From positions 1 to 64,000 of the forward strand of contig NZ_AKKK01000016.1 in the NCBI RefSeq assembly GCF_000281065.1: 64,000 bases of DNA, read 5' to 3'. This document shows, one piece after another, positions 9,100-18,210 of the stretch. The notes under the pieces are model-generated. The model saw nothing but the letters and a program-made list of their open reading frames with translations. It did no database searches and was not told where the DNA came from. Numbering within the stretch: position 1 is the first letter of the stretch; the number at the start of each line of letters is the position of its first letter. This DNA comes from Arthrobacter sp. M2012083 (GTDB lineage: Bacteria > Actinomycetota > Actinomycetes > Actinomycetales > Micrococcaceae). Made by a program: the position numbers and the translations under genes.

Positions 9100-10227
9100 C
9101 TAGAAGATTGCTGTGAACCATCCAAAGCCTGCGCCCACAACCTCGGAACCCTTCCAGCCGGTCCTTCCGTCGCTGTAGTAGGTCAGCAAGCGGCCTTGCT
9201 GGTCCACACCGTAAACATCGGGGTAGCCGTCGCCGTTGAAGTCACCGGCACCGCCCACGAACCTGAGCGCATTCCAACCGACGCCGATCATCCAGGACCG
9301 TGACCAGCCGCCTGCACCGTTGCCCCCGTAAAAAAACAGGTACCCGCTGCGGTCACGCGCCAGGATGTCTACATTGCCATCGCCATTGAAATCGCCGGGG
9401 GTTGCCAATGCGTCCATGACGTTCCAGCCGGTCCCGACGGCGGCTCGAGGCAACCATCCGCCGGTGCCATTGCCCGGGTAGAGGTAAAGGGCGCCGCCGG
9501 GTTCCCTTGCCAGGACGTCGTTGTGGCCATCGCCGTTGAAGTCGCCCGGGCTGATGATGGAGTCGAACACATTCCAGCCATTTCCGATGGACTTGGCCGG
9601 TTTCCATCCCCCTGCCCCGTCTCCACCGAAGAGGTAAAGCCCTCCAACGGAGTCGCGCACGATTACATCGCTTTTGCCATCGCCGTCGAAGTCGCCCGGG
9701 GAGAATGCCGTGTTGAAGATATTGAAGCCATATCCCACTGTTCGGGCAGGGTCCCAGGCGCTGCCATTCCGCCCGTAGAGCAAAAGCGAGCCGTCGTTGG
9801 CGCGGGTCAGGAGCTCGAAGTTGCGTCCGGTGAATCCTGCGGCCCGGTTCACGGCGCCAACAGGCTTGGTTTCGTTGCTGTGCAGGGATTCTCCGCCGCA
9901 GGCCGTTCTGCTGGCCGTGACGTGGACGGCCATCCGGGAGCCTGTGTCATCGGACTCAAGGAGGTAGCTCCGGGTTGTTTCGCCGGCTACGAGGAAGCCA
10001 TCCCGGGTCCAGTACACCGTGAAGTCCGGGCCTTTGCCGCCCCCGCAGCCATAGAACGTATAGGGACCTATGTCAGCCGTCAGCTTTTTGCCCACAAATG
10101 CTTGCCCATTGAGTATGGGGTCTGGTCCGCTGCTGGGCGCGGCCGACGCCGATAGGGGACTAAGTGCCATGGCCGCCACAGTGGCGGTCAGCAGCGCCGC
10201 TGCAACCCGACGTCGTAATGTCCCCAT
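9100..10227 (-). CDS. Secreted FG-GAP/VCBS repeat protein 3 of 3
   Basis: The same architecture as the middle paralogue: signal peptide (MGTLRRRVAAALL, ending SASA), an Ig-like module with two cysteines (YGCGGG and RTACGG), then five FG-GAP repeats with loops such as FDGDGKSD, FNGDGHND, FNGDGNVD and FNGDGYPD. The ATG at 10227 has GGGAGGAA at good spacing; the ATG nine codons earlier has no such site. It is the first gene of the minus-strand triplet. Confidence 0.85.
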   Translation of the reverse strand: MGTLRRRVAAALLTATVAAMALSPLSASAAPSSGPDPILNGQAFVGKKLTADIGPYTFYGCGGGKGPDFTVYWTRDGFLVAGETTRSYLLESDDTGSRMAVHVTASRTACGGESLHSNETKPVGAVNRAAGFTGRNFELLTRANDGSLLLYGRNGSAWDPARTVGYGFNIFNTAFSPGDFDGDGKSDVIVRDSVGGLYLFGGDGAGGWKPAKSIGNGWNVFDSIISPGDFNGDGHNDVLAREPGGALYLYPGNGTGGWLPRAAVGTGWNVMDALATPGDFNGDGNVDILARDRSGYLFFYGGNGAGGWSRSWMIGVGWNALRFVGGAGDFNGDGYPDVYGVDQQGRLLTYYSDGRTGWKGSEVVGAGFGWFTAIF

Positions 10228-10431
10228 GCGTGTTCCTCCCGGTGCGCCATCCAAACCTGCATGAAGTGTATGTGTCTGCAGGGTAGATAGCCGGGAACGG
10301 CATGGCTCACGGGCGCAAAGGGGCTCTCAGCAAACGGTCATTTTGCTCCCGTATCATTGATGCGATCGGCCAGCCGCGGTTCTTGACCCAGCCGGCCGTT
10401 TCCTTGTCAGCCTGCCAAGAGATCGCCGGAA

Positions 10432-11043
10432 ATGCCCGCATCAAACTCACTGGAACCCTACTCCCTTGACCTGACCACGGGGCTGCCCCGTATGGCTGCC
10501 GCACCCACCACACCGCGGCAGCAGCTGCGGTATGCCCGCATCCTGAAGACTGCCGAAGGATTTGCCCAGCGGCAGTTCGATACCTTGAGCTTGTCTGACG
10601 TTGCTGCCCGCGCTGACATTCCACTTGGCACGCTGTACCGCTACTTTCCCTCTACGGCCCATCTCATGCTGGCCGTCTATCGGCAGCAGTTACGGGAACT
10701 CCGCGACGGCGTCCGGCTGCGGGAAGGCAAAGGCCATGCCCTCGCGGGATTGATGATGGAGATCTTCCATCTGCGGGTCATGCAGCCCGGCGTGGAACAT
10801 TGCCTTATCAGGCCTGCGGGCAAGGACGATGACACGGCGCAGTTACTGCGGGAAATCGATGCCTTGTCCGAGGAAGTGGTTGGTTCGCTGAGCAGGGACC
10901 CTGGGAAGGATGCCGTCAGGGCCCGGATCTTGCTGCACTTGGTGAGCGGGTTGGTGCAAGCGGTTCGTTGCCGCAGGCTTTCTTTGTTTGAGGCCGAGAA
11001 GGATCTTAAGAAAGCGTGCACACTCCTCACCGGGGAGGACTAA
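10432..11043 (+). CDS. TetR family transcriptional regulator
   Basis: A 203-residue DNA-binding repressor. The helix-turn-helix TLSLSDVAARADIPLGTLYR (residues 51-70), followed by YFPS, is classic TetR. The C-terminal ligand domain is of the KstR-like helical type and no ligand can be named. The first 20 residues are atypical, so the true start may be the ATG at 10492. It is divergent from the FG-GAP triplet across 204 bases, which makes those genes its nearest candidate targets. A perfect palindrome follows the stop. Confidence 0.88.
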   Translation: MPASNSLEPYSLDLTTGLPRMAAAPTTPRQQLRYARILKTAEGFAQRQFDTLSLSDVAARADIPLGTLYRYFPSTAHLMLAVYRQQLRELRDGVRLREGKGHALAGLMMEIFHLRVMQPGVEHCLIRPAGKDDDTAQLLREIDALSEEVVGSLSRDPGKDAVRARILLHLVSGLVQAVRCRRLSLFEAEKDLKKACTLLTGED

Positions 11044-11047
11044 ATGA

Positions 11048-11071
11048 CCCTGCTGGTCTAGACCAGCAGGG
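11048..11071. terminator. Perfect 24-base palindrome after the TetR gene
   Basis: CCCTGCTGGTCTAGACCAGCAGGG is fully self-complementary, starts 4 bases after the stop and is followed 13 bases later by TTTTTT. It is most likely a terminator hairpin. A TetR operator is possible, though it lies downstream of the gene. The remaining 240 bases before the next gene show nothing else convincing. Confidence 0.55.
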
Positions 11072-11320
11072 CGCAAGTACACGTTTTTTGGAATGACGTG
11101 AGTCACAATCTGCGGTGGTTGAACGTTTTACTCTCGAATCGTCTCTCTTGGTATTGAATCTTGTACCCTGCGCTCTTCCTTAGGCTGGAAACACCGAAGC
11201 GGCTAGCAGCCCCCTATCTGCAGAAGCAATGCCGGACCAGTCACCCTTGGTCCGCACCAGCAGTTCTGTTCCTGCCCGAATCATGCCGTGGGTTCACGGC
11301 TAGCCTGAGGAGACAAAGAC

Positions 11321-12511
11321 GTGTCCATTGAGACAATTGCAACTGATAACGAAACCTTGGTACTGAGCGAAGAAGAGATCTTCGCAGCCCACGAGGGCGG
11401 CAAGCTGACCATCTCCAGCACCGTTCCGTTGAACAACAAGCGCGACCTCTCCATCGCGTACACCCCCGGAGTTGCGCAGGTCAGCCGCGCAATCCATGCC
11501 AACCCTGAGCTTGCCCGCACGCACACTTGGGCCGAGCGCCTGGTTGTTGTGGTCAGCGATGGCACCGCTGTTCTGGGTCTGGGCAACATTGGCCCGAGCG
11601 CATCCTTGCCCGTCATGGAGGGCAAGTCCGCGCTGTTCAAGTCCTTCGGAGACCTGGACTCCATCCCGCTGGTCCTCAACACCACCAACGTGGACGAAAT
11701 CATCGAGACCCTGGTCCGCCTCCGCCCCAGCTTCGGCGCCGTGAACCTGGAAGACATCTCGGCTCCGCGCTGCTTCGAACTCGAAGAGCGCCTCATCGAG
11801 GCCCTCGACTGCCCGGTCATGCACGACGACCAGCACGGCACCGCCGTCGTGGTCCTTGCCGCCCTGACCAACGCCGCCAAGGTGACCCAGCGCGAGCTCG
11901 CCGGCCTTAAGGTTGTTGTTTCCGGCGCAGGCGCCGCAGGCATCGCCATTGCTGAGATCCTGCTCGCAGTTGGCATCAAGGACGTCATCCTGCTCGACTC
12001 CAAGGGCGTGGTCAACGCTGACCGTGCCGATCTCGTGGCAGATCCCGGCAGCGTCAAGGCACGCATGGCCCAGCGCACCAACCCCCGCGGCATCAGCGGC
12101 GGTCCGGGTGAAGGACTGACCGGCGCCGACGTCTTTGTGGGCGTCTCCTCTTCCAAGCTGGATGAAGAACACCTGAAGCTCATGAACGATCAGTCGATCG
12201 TCTTCGCCCTGTCTAACCCGGACCCGGAAGTTCTGCCTGAGGTTGCCCAGAAGTACGCGGCAGTTGTTGCCACCGGTCGCAGCGATTTTCCCAACCAGAT
12301 CAACAACGTTCTGGCCTTCCCCGGCATCTTCCGTGGCGCACTGGACGCCAAGGCCCGCCGCATTACGCCCGCCATGAAGATTGCTGCAGCCAACGCGATC
12401 GCCGAGCTGGCTGCAGAAGACCTCTCCGCTGACTACATCGTGCCGAGCCCGCTGGATGCCCGCGTGGCACCGGCCGTCACCGCGGCCGTTGCTGCCGCCG
12501 TTACCGAGTAG
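11321..12511 (+). CDS. Malic enzyme (NAD(P)-dependent malate dehydrogenase, decarboxylating)
   Basis: Converts malate to pyruvate and CO2 with reduction of NAD(P)+ in the cytoplasm. The 396-residue protein is the short bacterial form without a phosphotransacetylase tail. Signature segments are YTPGVA (47-52), LEDISAPRCFE (143-153), HDDQHGTA (168-175) and the Rossmann GAGAAGIA (202-209). The start is GTG, with GAGGAGA 6 bases upstream. It stands alone between two hairpins. Confidence 0.95.
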   Translation: MSIETIATDNETLVLSEEEIFAAHEGGKLTISSTVPLNNKRDLSIAYTPGVAQVSRAIHANPELARTHTWAERLVVVVSDGTAVLGLGNIGPSASLPVMEGKSALFKSFGDLDSIPLVLNTTNVDEIIETLVRLRPSFGAVNLEDISAPRCFELEERLIEALDCPVMHDDQHGTAVVVLAALTNAAKVTQRELAGLKVVVSGAGAAGIAIAEILLAVGIKDVILLDSKGVVNADRADLVADPGSVKARMAQRTNPRGISGGPGEGLTGADVFVGVSSSKLDEEHLKLMNDQSIVFALSNPDPEVLPEVAQKYAAVVATGRSDFPNQINNVLAFPGIFRGALDAKARRITPAMKIAAANAIAELAAEDLSADYIVPSPLDARVAPAVTAAVAAAVTE

Positions 12512-12532
12512 CGGCTACTTACGCAAGAATCG

Positions 12533-12573
12533 ACGACGGCGACGCCTCCCGCTGGGGAGCGTCGCCGTCGTTT
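12533..12573 (+). terminator. Terminator after malic enzyme
   Basis: ACGACGGCGACGC pairs with GCGTCGCCGTCGT over 13 bp. An inner TCCC/GGGA helix follows across a one-base bulge, and TTT ends the structure. It begins 21 bases after the stop. Confidence 0.85.
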
Positions 12574-12632
12574 GTGGTTAAGCCGGTCCGGGTGCTCAGT
12601 CGGCCAACCGGGCGGCCCATAGACTTGAGGCC

Positions 12633-13136
12633 ATGAACGCCGAACTTATTGTGACCATCCTGTGCGGCCTGGCCATTGCGGTAGGCGTGGCGGGGACCAT
12701 CATTCCCGTGCTTCCCGGCAGTATCCTCATCGGCGCGAGCCTGCTGGCCTGGGCGATCTGGGGAGGTGCCGGTCCGTTCGGCTGGGTGATCTTCGCCGTC
12801 GGCATGCTGTTCGTGGTGGCCGGCATGGCAGCAAGTGCCGTGCTCACCGGGCGGAAACTGAAGCAACACGGCATCCCCAACAGGTCTGTGCTGATCGGCG
12901 TGGTCCTGGGTGTTGTGGGAATGTTCGTCATTCCCGTGGTGGGGCTCTTTGTTGGGTTCGCCGTCGGGCTGCTCCTCAGTGAAGTCCAGCGGACCCGTGA
13001 CTTCCGTACAGCTGTGCGTTCGAGCGGCGCTGCTTTGAAAGCGACCGGCATCGGGATCCTGGTGGAGTTCGGCCTCGCCTGTGCTGCGGCCAGTACGTGG
13101 ATCATCGGTGTGTGGATCAACGCCGTGAACGGCTGA
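12633..13136 (+). CDS. DUF456 family membrane protein
   Basis: A 167-residue membrane protein with about five hydrophobic segments and the GTIIPVLPGSILIGASLL segment near residues 22-39 that is typical of DUF456. The function of the family is not established. It ends 6 bases before the stop of the convergent deacetylase. Confidence 0.85.
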   Translation: MNAELIVTILCGLAIAVGVAGTIIPVLPGSILIGASLLAWAIWGGAGPFGWVIFAVGMLFVVAGMAASAVLTGRKLKQHGIPNRSVLIGVVLGVVGMFVIPVVGLFVGFAVGLLLSEVQRTRDFRTAVRSSGAALKATGIGILVEFGLACAAASTWIIGVWINAVNG

Positions 13137-13142
13137 GCCACC

Positions 13143-14090
13143 TCAAAACCCTGCGGGCAGGTGGACTTGCGCCGGCCGGAACGTAGCTCCCGCTCCGGGG
13201 AACAGTGGAACATCGATTCGTGCGTGGGTGTGGACTTCCTGCACGGAATCCTTGGTGTGCTGCGCGATCTCGGCAAGCGTAGTGACCCACATTCCCTCCA
13301 AGTCCTTGACCCGTTCGACCAACTGCTCCAGGGCCACCGCACGGGATGGCCGTCCAGAGATGAACGGGTGGTTGGTCAGGACGAAACAGCCGCCTTGGGA
13401 GTGGTGCGCCTGGGCTTCGAGCGTCCACATTTCCAGGGCCTTCGCGGGACTCTCAATCACTCCGCTGCCCGTGACTCCGGGGTAGAACCCGTACTGCTCC
13501 CAGTCGTCCAACGCCCAATCCACAGGGATCTCCACCATGTCACGGGAATCGCCGTCGGCCACGGCCATCCGGTAGGGGGCATCGCCGTCGAGCAGGCTTG
13601 AATCGTAAAGGAAGCCCCGGTCCGCCAGCAGTGCGGGCGACTGCCAGTTCAGCTCCCACCACGGTGCCCGGTAACCCAATGGCCGGATTCCTGCCACCCT
13701 GGCCAGTGCTTCAAGGCCTCGGTCAAGATAGCTTGCCTCGGTGGCGGCGTCGATGCCCTGCATGGGCTCATGAAGGTATCCGTGGTGGGCGATCTCATGC
13801 CCATCATCAGCGATCCGGCGGACCACATCCGGGTAGCTCTCCGCCGTGAAACCCGGGATGAAGAACGTGCCCTTGATGTCCTGACGGTCCAGGATCTGAA
13901 GCAAGCGCGGCACGGCGATCTTGGGACCGTAGGCCTGGTGGCTCATGAGGGACATGCGCTTGGTGCTGGTGGGGTCGTGGGCGATGGTGCAGGACTCGGC
14001 GTCGACGTCAAAGGTAAAGGATGCTGCAGCTTGGTAGCCCTCGGGCCAAGTGATCGGGTGGAGCGAATCGGCGAAAGCGGGCTGGTTCAT
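13143..14090 (-). CDS. CE4/NodB-fold deacetylase, PuuE/HpPgdA-like
   Basis: A 315-residue cytoplasmic protein with no signal peptide. FTFDVDAE (Asp28, Asp30) and HEIAHHGYLHE (His98-Glu108, with His103 and His107) supply the metal ligands of the NodB fold. This is the subgroup that includes PuuE allantoinase and Helicobacter PgdA rather than the secreted polysaccharide deacetylases. Its start overlaps the permease stop by 4 bases (ATGA), so the two are translationally coupled. With an NCS1 permease and a PucR regulator beside it, hydrolysis of an imported cyclic amide (allantoin, hydantoin, creatinine-like) is a reasonable inference. Confidence 0.8.
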   Translation of the reverse strand: MNQPAFADSLHPITWPEGYQAAASFTFDVDAESCTIAHDPTSTKRMSLMSHQAYGPKIAVPRLLQILDRQDIKGTFFIPGFTAESYPDVVRRIADDGHEIAHHGYLHEPMQGIDAATEASYLDRGLEALARVAGIRPLGYRAPWWELNWQSPALLADRGFLYDSSLLDGDAPYRMAVADGDSRDMVEIPVDWALDDWEQYGFYPGVTGSGVIESPAKALEMWTLEAQAHHSQGGCFVLTNHPFISGRPSRAVALEQLVERVKDLEGMWVTTLAEIAQHTKDSVQEVHTHARIDVPLFPGAGATFRPAQVHLPAGF

Positions 14091-15631
14091 GCTGTGGTCC
14101 TTTCAACAGCCGGGGCAGGCGCGGGTTGCGTCAGGAGGACGTGATTGGAACCCGCGAGGACGTACTTTTTGTGCGCCCGCGGGCCGAGAACTGCGTAGCT
14201 CGCCGCGCTGGTGAGTCCACCGGCCAGCCAGGAAAGATCCCAGCCGCCCAAGGCCACGGCTACCGGGCCCTGCATGGCGGGAACAAGTCCGTACATGAAC
14301 AGCCACGTGGAGAAGATGCCCACCAGGAGCGACACGATTCCGGCCCAGTTGATGACGGGCAGACGGTGCGTTCCCACGGGGTCAAAGAGGCGGTCCACCT
14401 TGGCTGGCCAGCGCTTGTCCAGCCAGAAGTAATGGACCAGCATCACGCCACCCCAGGCCGCCACCCAGGCAACCAGGCCAATCAGCCAAGCGTCGAGCAC
14501 TGCCGCGAAGTCCTCTTGGAAGATGAAGAACACCACGGCGATGAGCGAGAAGACGCCCACGAACAGGTTCAGTTTCCGGCGGCTGATCTTGATGTCCAGG
14601 GCCTGCGTGGCCACTGAAAAGGTGTAGATGTTCAGGATGTTGGTGGCGATGGGGCCGTGCAAGACCATCAGAAGGACAGGGAGGGCAAGGACGCCGAAGT
14701 TTTGGACGATCAACTTGCCGGGGTCGATCTCGCCGCTGTTGGTCGCAAGGCTTGCACCGAGAACGCCGAGCCACACCACTGGAATGAACTGCCCGAGGAC
14801 TGAAGCAAGATAGACCTTGCGCTTGGGAACTGAGGTGCTGACAAAGCGGGAGTAATCGGCAGCATAGGTGAACCAGGTGATGCCCCAGCCGATGCCGATT
14901 GCCGTCATCACGGCGCTCATGGCGGCGATGCGCTCAGAGCCTTCAAGGATGTTGCCGGCGGGTCCTGCGTAGCCCCAGTCGATCTTCATGCCGAACCAGG
15001 CCACGCATGACATGACGGCCAGGATGATGATGGTGGGCGGCACGGTCCACTTTTCGAAGGCCGCAATGGCCTTATAGCCGAACCAGGCGATGGCCACCTG
15101 GGCTGCCATGATGGCCGTGGCCACGCCGATCTTCCAGGCGTAGTTCTTGGCGTCGGGATCCACCCAGCCGAGCGTTCCGAACAGGGCCATCACGAGGTCC
15201 AGGATGATCCACGTGTTGACGGCGCACCAGCCGATCACCAGAAGAGCTTGGATGGCGGCAGGGAGGTAGTTGCCTCGACGCCCGAAGGCCGCGCGGGCCA
15301 ACACCATGCCCGTGGCACCGGTCTTCTGACCGAGGAGGACAAAGCAGCCGAACAGCAGCATGCCGATCAGGTTGCCCAGCACCAGCACGATCACGGTGTC
15401 AGCGAAACCAAGGCCAAGATGGATGCCGAGGGCGCCGAGCACCCAGTTAATTGGGGCAAGGTTGGCGCCCGCCCAGATCCAGAACTGTCCGGAAACTTTG
15501 CGGGTGCGGTCGGACTCGGGGATGGGCTGAAGCCAGGCCTCGCTGTCATGCCCCGGCGCCGTTGCCGGATCTGACGGTGCTGGGGTTGAAGACGCTGGGC
15601 CTGAAGATGAGGGGAAGAGGTTGTCTTGCAT
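14087..15631 (-). CDS. NCS1 family nucleobase/allantoin-type permease
   Basis: A 514-residue inner-membrane transporter with about 12 helices. The NCS1 family (cytosine, uracil, allantoin, hydantoin, thiamine) is indicated by FWIWAGANLAPINWVLGALG near residue 51 and by GWCAVNTWI and FTYAADYSRFVS further on. GGAGG precedes the ATG. It is co-transcribed with the CE4 enzyme and divergent from the PucR regulator. The substrate is not settled by the sequence. Confidence 0.88.
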   Translation of the reverse strand: MQDNLFPSSSGPASSTPAPSDPATAPGHDSEAWLQPIPESDRTRKVSGQFWIWAGANLAPINWVLGALGIHLGLGFADTVIVLVLGNLIGMLLFGCFVLLGQKTGATGMVLARAAFGRRGNYLPAAIQALLVIGWCAVNTWIILDLVMALFGTLGWVDPDAKNYAWKIGVATAIMAAQVAIAWFGYKAIAAFEKWTVPPTIIILAVMSCVAWFGMKIDWGYAGPAGNILEGSERIAAMSAVMTAIGIGWGITWFTYAADYSRFVSTSVPKRKVYLASVLGQFIPVVWLGVLGASLATNSGEIDPGKLIVQNFGVLALPVLLMVLHGPIATNILNIYTFSVATQALDIKISRRKLNLFVGVFSLIAVVFFIFQEDFAAVLDAWLIGLVAWVAAWGGVMLVHYFWLDKRWPAKVDRLFDPVGTHRLPVINWAGIVSLLVGIFSTWLFMYGLVPAMQGPVAVALGGWDLSWLAGGLTSAASYAVLGPRAHKKYVLAGSNHVLLTQPAPAPAVERTTA

Positions 15632-15649
15632 GGGGAGAGCCTCCGTGTA

Positions 15650-15694
15650 TGAAAGGGACCCTTTCAGCGTATGTGCCTCACATCACAGCAACAA
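15650..15694 (-). promoter_or_regulatory. Permease promoter with 17-base palindromic operator candidate
   Basis: On the minus strand TTGTTG (15694-15689), 17 bases and TACGCT (15671-15666) form a plausible promoter. The palindrome TGAAAGGG-A-CCCTTTCA (15650-15666) sits just downstream, over the expected start site. It is the only long palindrome in the divergent gap and is a candidate PucR site. Confidence 0.5.
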
Positions 15695-15739
15695 GATACG
15701 ATGTGTCTAAACAAATGAGCCAATACCTTACGGAGTGTC

Positions 15740-17215
15740 ATGCCAATCCTGTTGGGTGCAGCCTTGGAGTACCAAAGCTTGAAGTCCGCCGACCCGCGGC
15801 TCCTCAACAGCGTTCCTGAGGCGCTGTCCAGGCCCGTCCGCTGGGTGCATTCCAGCGAGGTTCTGGACATTGCCCCTCTCCTCAGCGGCGGAGAACTGCT
15901 CCTCAGCGGAGGCCAGGCACTGGCTGCCGTGAGCGATGAACGGCGGGCCGAATACGTCCGCGAACTCGCTGCACGCGGGATCGCGGCGTTAGCGCTGGAA
16001 ACTGGTCCCGCTCTTCCCGAAGTTCCCCAGGGCATGCTGGACATTGCCGAGGCTGCCGGGCTTCCGGTGATCGAGCTGCGTCAGGTGGTTCCCTTTGTTG
16101 GCGTGATGCAGGAAATCAACTCATTGCTGGTGAGCGAATCCGTGGAGCACCTCCAACGCGGCGACCAAGCCAGCCATGCGATGGCCGCCGAACTTGCCCA
16201 CGGAGCCGGGCTCGACCAACTCCTTGCTGTCTTATCCGAAAGGACAGGTGCCAGCGCCAGGCTGGTATCGCCGTCGGGCCTCACCCTGGGCGCCGCCGGA
16301 TCTTTCGACGACGGCGGCAACGTCACCACGGTGGATGTGCCAGTGCGCGGCGTCCTCGCCGCCAGACTTGAACTGCACATGCCGGACGACGGCGATAGCG
16401 GCCTCGCGCGGGTGGCGGGCGAACGCTCCGTAGACATCCTCGGGCTGGCGTTGCTGCAACGCATGCCGCCCGGGCTGAAGGAGTTGGCTGGCATCGAACT
16501 CATGCGTGCCATCAGTTCCGGGAGCCAGCAGTGGCAGCTGCAGCAGCTCGGACCGGCGTCGGGATTCCCAGTCAAGGGCGCGGTGGCGGCCGTAGTGATT
16601 CGTTCAACCGCAGCCGGGCATCTTCGCCCGGCAGTGGACGCGCTGCTTCATGAAGGTGTGCCGCACAGTGCGAGCTACGCCAATAATGCGGAACTGATCG
16701 CCATCGCGTCGTTGGTTGGAGGTGCGGCGAGGGATGGGGCGGCCACTCGCCGTGCACTTATGGATTCACTTGGTCAACTGGACGTTCCCGCCGGATCCTT
16801 GGTGGCTGTCGGACCTTTGGGCAGGGGAATCGGTGAGGCGCCGTGGTCCTTGGCTGAGGCGCGTCGCGCGCTGGATTTGCCCTCGGCCGGCGGCGGAGTA
16901 GTGGACGCTGACACGCTGGCCGTGGAGCTCCTTGCCCAAGAGTCGCTGGACCCGGCCACGCGTGAACGGTTCGTCCACCGGCAGCTGGGTGCCGTCGTCG
17001 AGCATGATCGCCTGAAGAAGTCCGAACTGATGAGGACCCTGGCCATCTGGCTTGATACCGGGTGTAACACTGCCCAGGCTGCGAGAGAACTGCACCTGGA
17101 ACGGCAGTCGCTGCACCACCGGCTCCAACGGATTTTTGAACTCTGTGGTGGAGATCCGCGGGGAACCGGCAGGCTGGCTGCCCTGCATCTGGCAACGCGA
17201 CTTGCTCGGTTGTAG
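15740..17215 (+). CDS. PucR family transcriptional regulator
   Basis: A 491-residue regulator. The N-terminal PucR domain (GGELLLSGGQAL, then AARGIAALALETG) and the C-terminal helix-turn-helix (LAIWLDTGCNTAQAARELHL, then ERQSLHHRLQRIFEL) define the family, which controls purine and related nitrogen catabolism. GGAG lies before the ATG. It is divergent from the permease/CE4 pair, its likely target. Whether it activates or represses cannot be read. Confidence 0.92.
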   Translation: MPILLGAALEYQSLKSADPRLLNSVPEALSRPVRWVHSSEVLDIAPLLSGGELLLSGGQALAAVSDERRAEYVRELAARGIAALALETGPALPEVPQGMLDIAEAAGLPVIELRQVVPFVGVMQEINSLLVSESVEHLQRGDQASHAMAAELAHGAGLDQLLAVLSERTGASARLVSPSGLTLGAAGSFDDGGNVTTVDVPVRGVLAARLELHMPDDGDSGLARVAGERSVDILGLALLQRMPPGLKELAGIELMRAISSGSQQWQLQQLGPASGFPVKGAVAAVVIRSTAAGHLRPAVDALLHEGVPHSASYANNAELIAIASLVGGAARDGAATRRALMDSLGQLDVPAGSLVAVGPLGRGIGEAPWSLAEARRALDLPSAGGGVVDADTLAVELLAQESLDPATRERFVHRQLGAVVEHDRLKKSELMRTLAIWLDTGCNTAQAARELHLERQSLHHRLQRIFELCGGDPRGTGRLAALHLATRLARL

Positions 17216-17230
17216 GCCCTTAAACGCCAA

Positions 17231-17290
17231 TTCGATGGTTCCCTGCACACACCGCCGTTCGCAACAGCGTCTGCGCAGGGAACCATCGAA
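17231..17290. terminator. Long hairpin between convergent genes
   Basis: TTCGATGGTTCCCTGC (17231-17246) pairs perfectly with GCAGGGAACCATCGAA (17275-17290) around a 28-base loop. It lies between the PucR and purU stops and can terminate both. Confidence 0.7.
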
Positions 17291-17308
17291 ATGGGTGCTT
17301 GCAGGGCC

Positions 17309-18208
17309 CTACTTCAACACGATCGTCCTGTTCCCATTCAGGATGATCCGCCCCTCGCAGTGCCAGCGAACGGCGTTGCTGAGGGCCTTGCATTCGGTGT
17401 CCCGGCCGGCGGCTACGAGATCGTCCGGCCCGAACGTGTGGTCCACTTCCACTACCTGCTGGGCGATGATGGGACCTTCATCCAACTCGCCGTTCACGTA
17501 GTGGGCTGTGGCGCCCACAGTTTTCACACCACGTGCGTAGGCCTGGTGGTAGGGCTTGGCGCCCTTGAAGCTCGGCAGGAACGAGTGGTGGATGTTGATG
17601 GCGCGGCCGTCCAGCTTGCGGGCCAGGTCGTCGCTGAGGACCTGCATGTAACGCGCCAGCACAATGAGTTCCACGTCCAGCTCGTCAATGATCTCCAGCA
17701 AGCGCCCCTCGGCTGCCGGCTTGGTGGCTGCAGTGACAGGGATGTGGAAGAACGGGATCCCATGCCACTCCGCCAAACCCTGATGGTCGGTGTGATTGGA
17801 CACCACGCCCACTACATCGATGGGGAGCTCGCCAATCCGTGCGCGGAACAGGAGGTCATTCAAGCAGTGCCCGAACTTGGAGACCATGATCAGCACACGT
17901 CGCTTGTACCCCTGCTGCTCCAGTTGCCAGTTCATGCCGTACTTCTCGCCAACGGGAGAGAACGCAGAACGCAGCTCGTCAACAGTGGATTCATCGCCGG
18001 TCGACGCGAAGTGGACCCGCATGAAGAAGTGGCCCTCGGCGCGATCACCGAACTGCTTGTTGTCGATGATGTCGCAGCCGTGCTCCAGCAGGAAGCCGGA
18101 CACAGCGTGCACGATTCCGGGACCTTCGGGACAGTCGAGCGTGAGCACGTGCTCCACCGTGGTCTCAACAGAGGAATTGGCGGAAGTTTCAGTTTGGATG
18201 GCAGTCAT
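17309..18208 (-). CDS. purU: Formyltetrahydrofolate deformylase
   Basis: Hydrolyses 10-formyl-THF to formate and THF. An N-terminal ACT domain (HVLTLDCPEGPGIVHAVSGF) is followed by the formyltransferase fold, with NIHHSFLPSFKGA (about residues 205-217) and HYVNGELDEGPII carrying the catalytic Asn, His and Asp. The ATG at 18208 follows GGAG by 8 bases; the GTG at 18217 is less likely. It is the last gene of the sarcosine operon, 2 bases after sdaA, where it would recycle one-carbon units made from sarcosine. Confidence 0.96.
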   Translation of the reverse strand: MTAIQTETSANSSVETTVEHVLTLDCPEGPGIVHAVSGFLLEHGCDIIDNKQFGDRAEGHFFMRVHFASTGDESTVDELRSAFSPVGEKYGMNWQLEQQGYKRRVLIMVSKFGHCLNDLLFRARIGELPIDVVGVVSNHTDHQGLAEWHGIPFFHIPVTAATKPAAEGRLLEIIDELDVELIVLARYMQVLSDDLARKLDGRAINIHHSFLPSFKGAKPYHQAYARGVKTVGATAHYVNGELDEGPIIAQQVVEVDHTFGPDDLVAAGRDTECKALSNAVRWHCEGRIILNGNRTIVLK

Positions 18209-18210
18209 GG

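Noticed and set aside
11048-11071. The perfect palindrome as a TetR operator
   Set aside because: It lies after the TetR stop and is followed by a T-run, which fits a terminator better, although operator function is not excluded.
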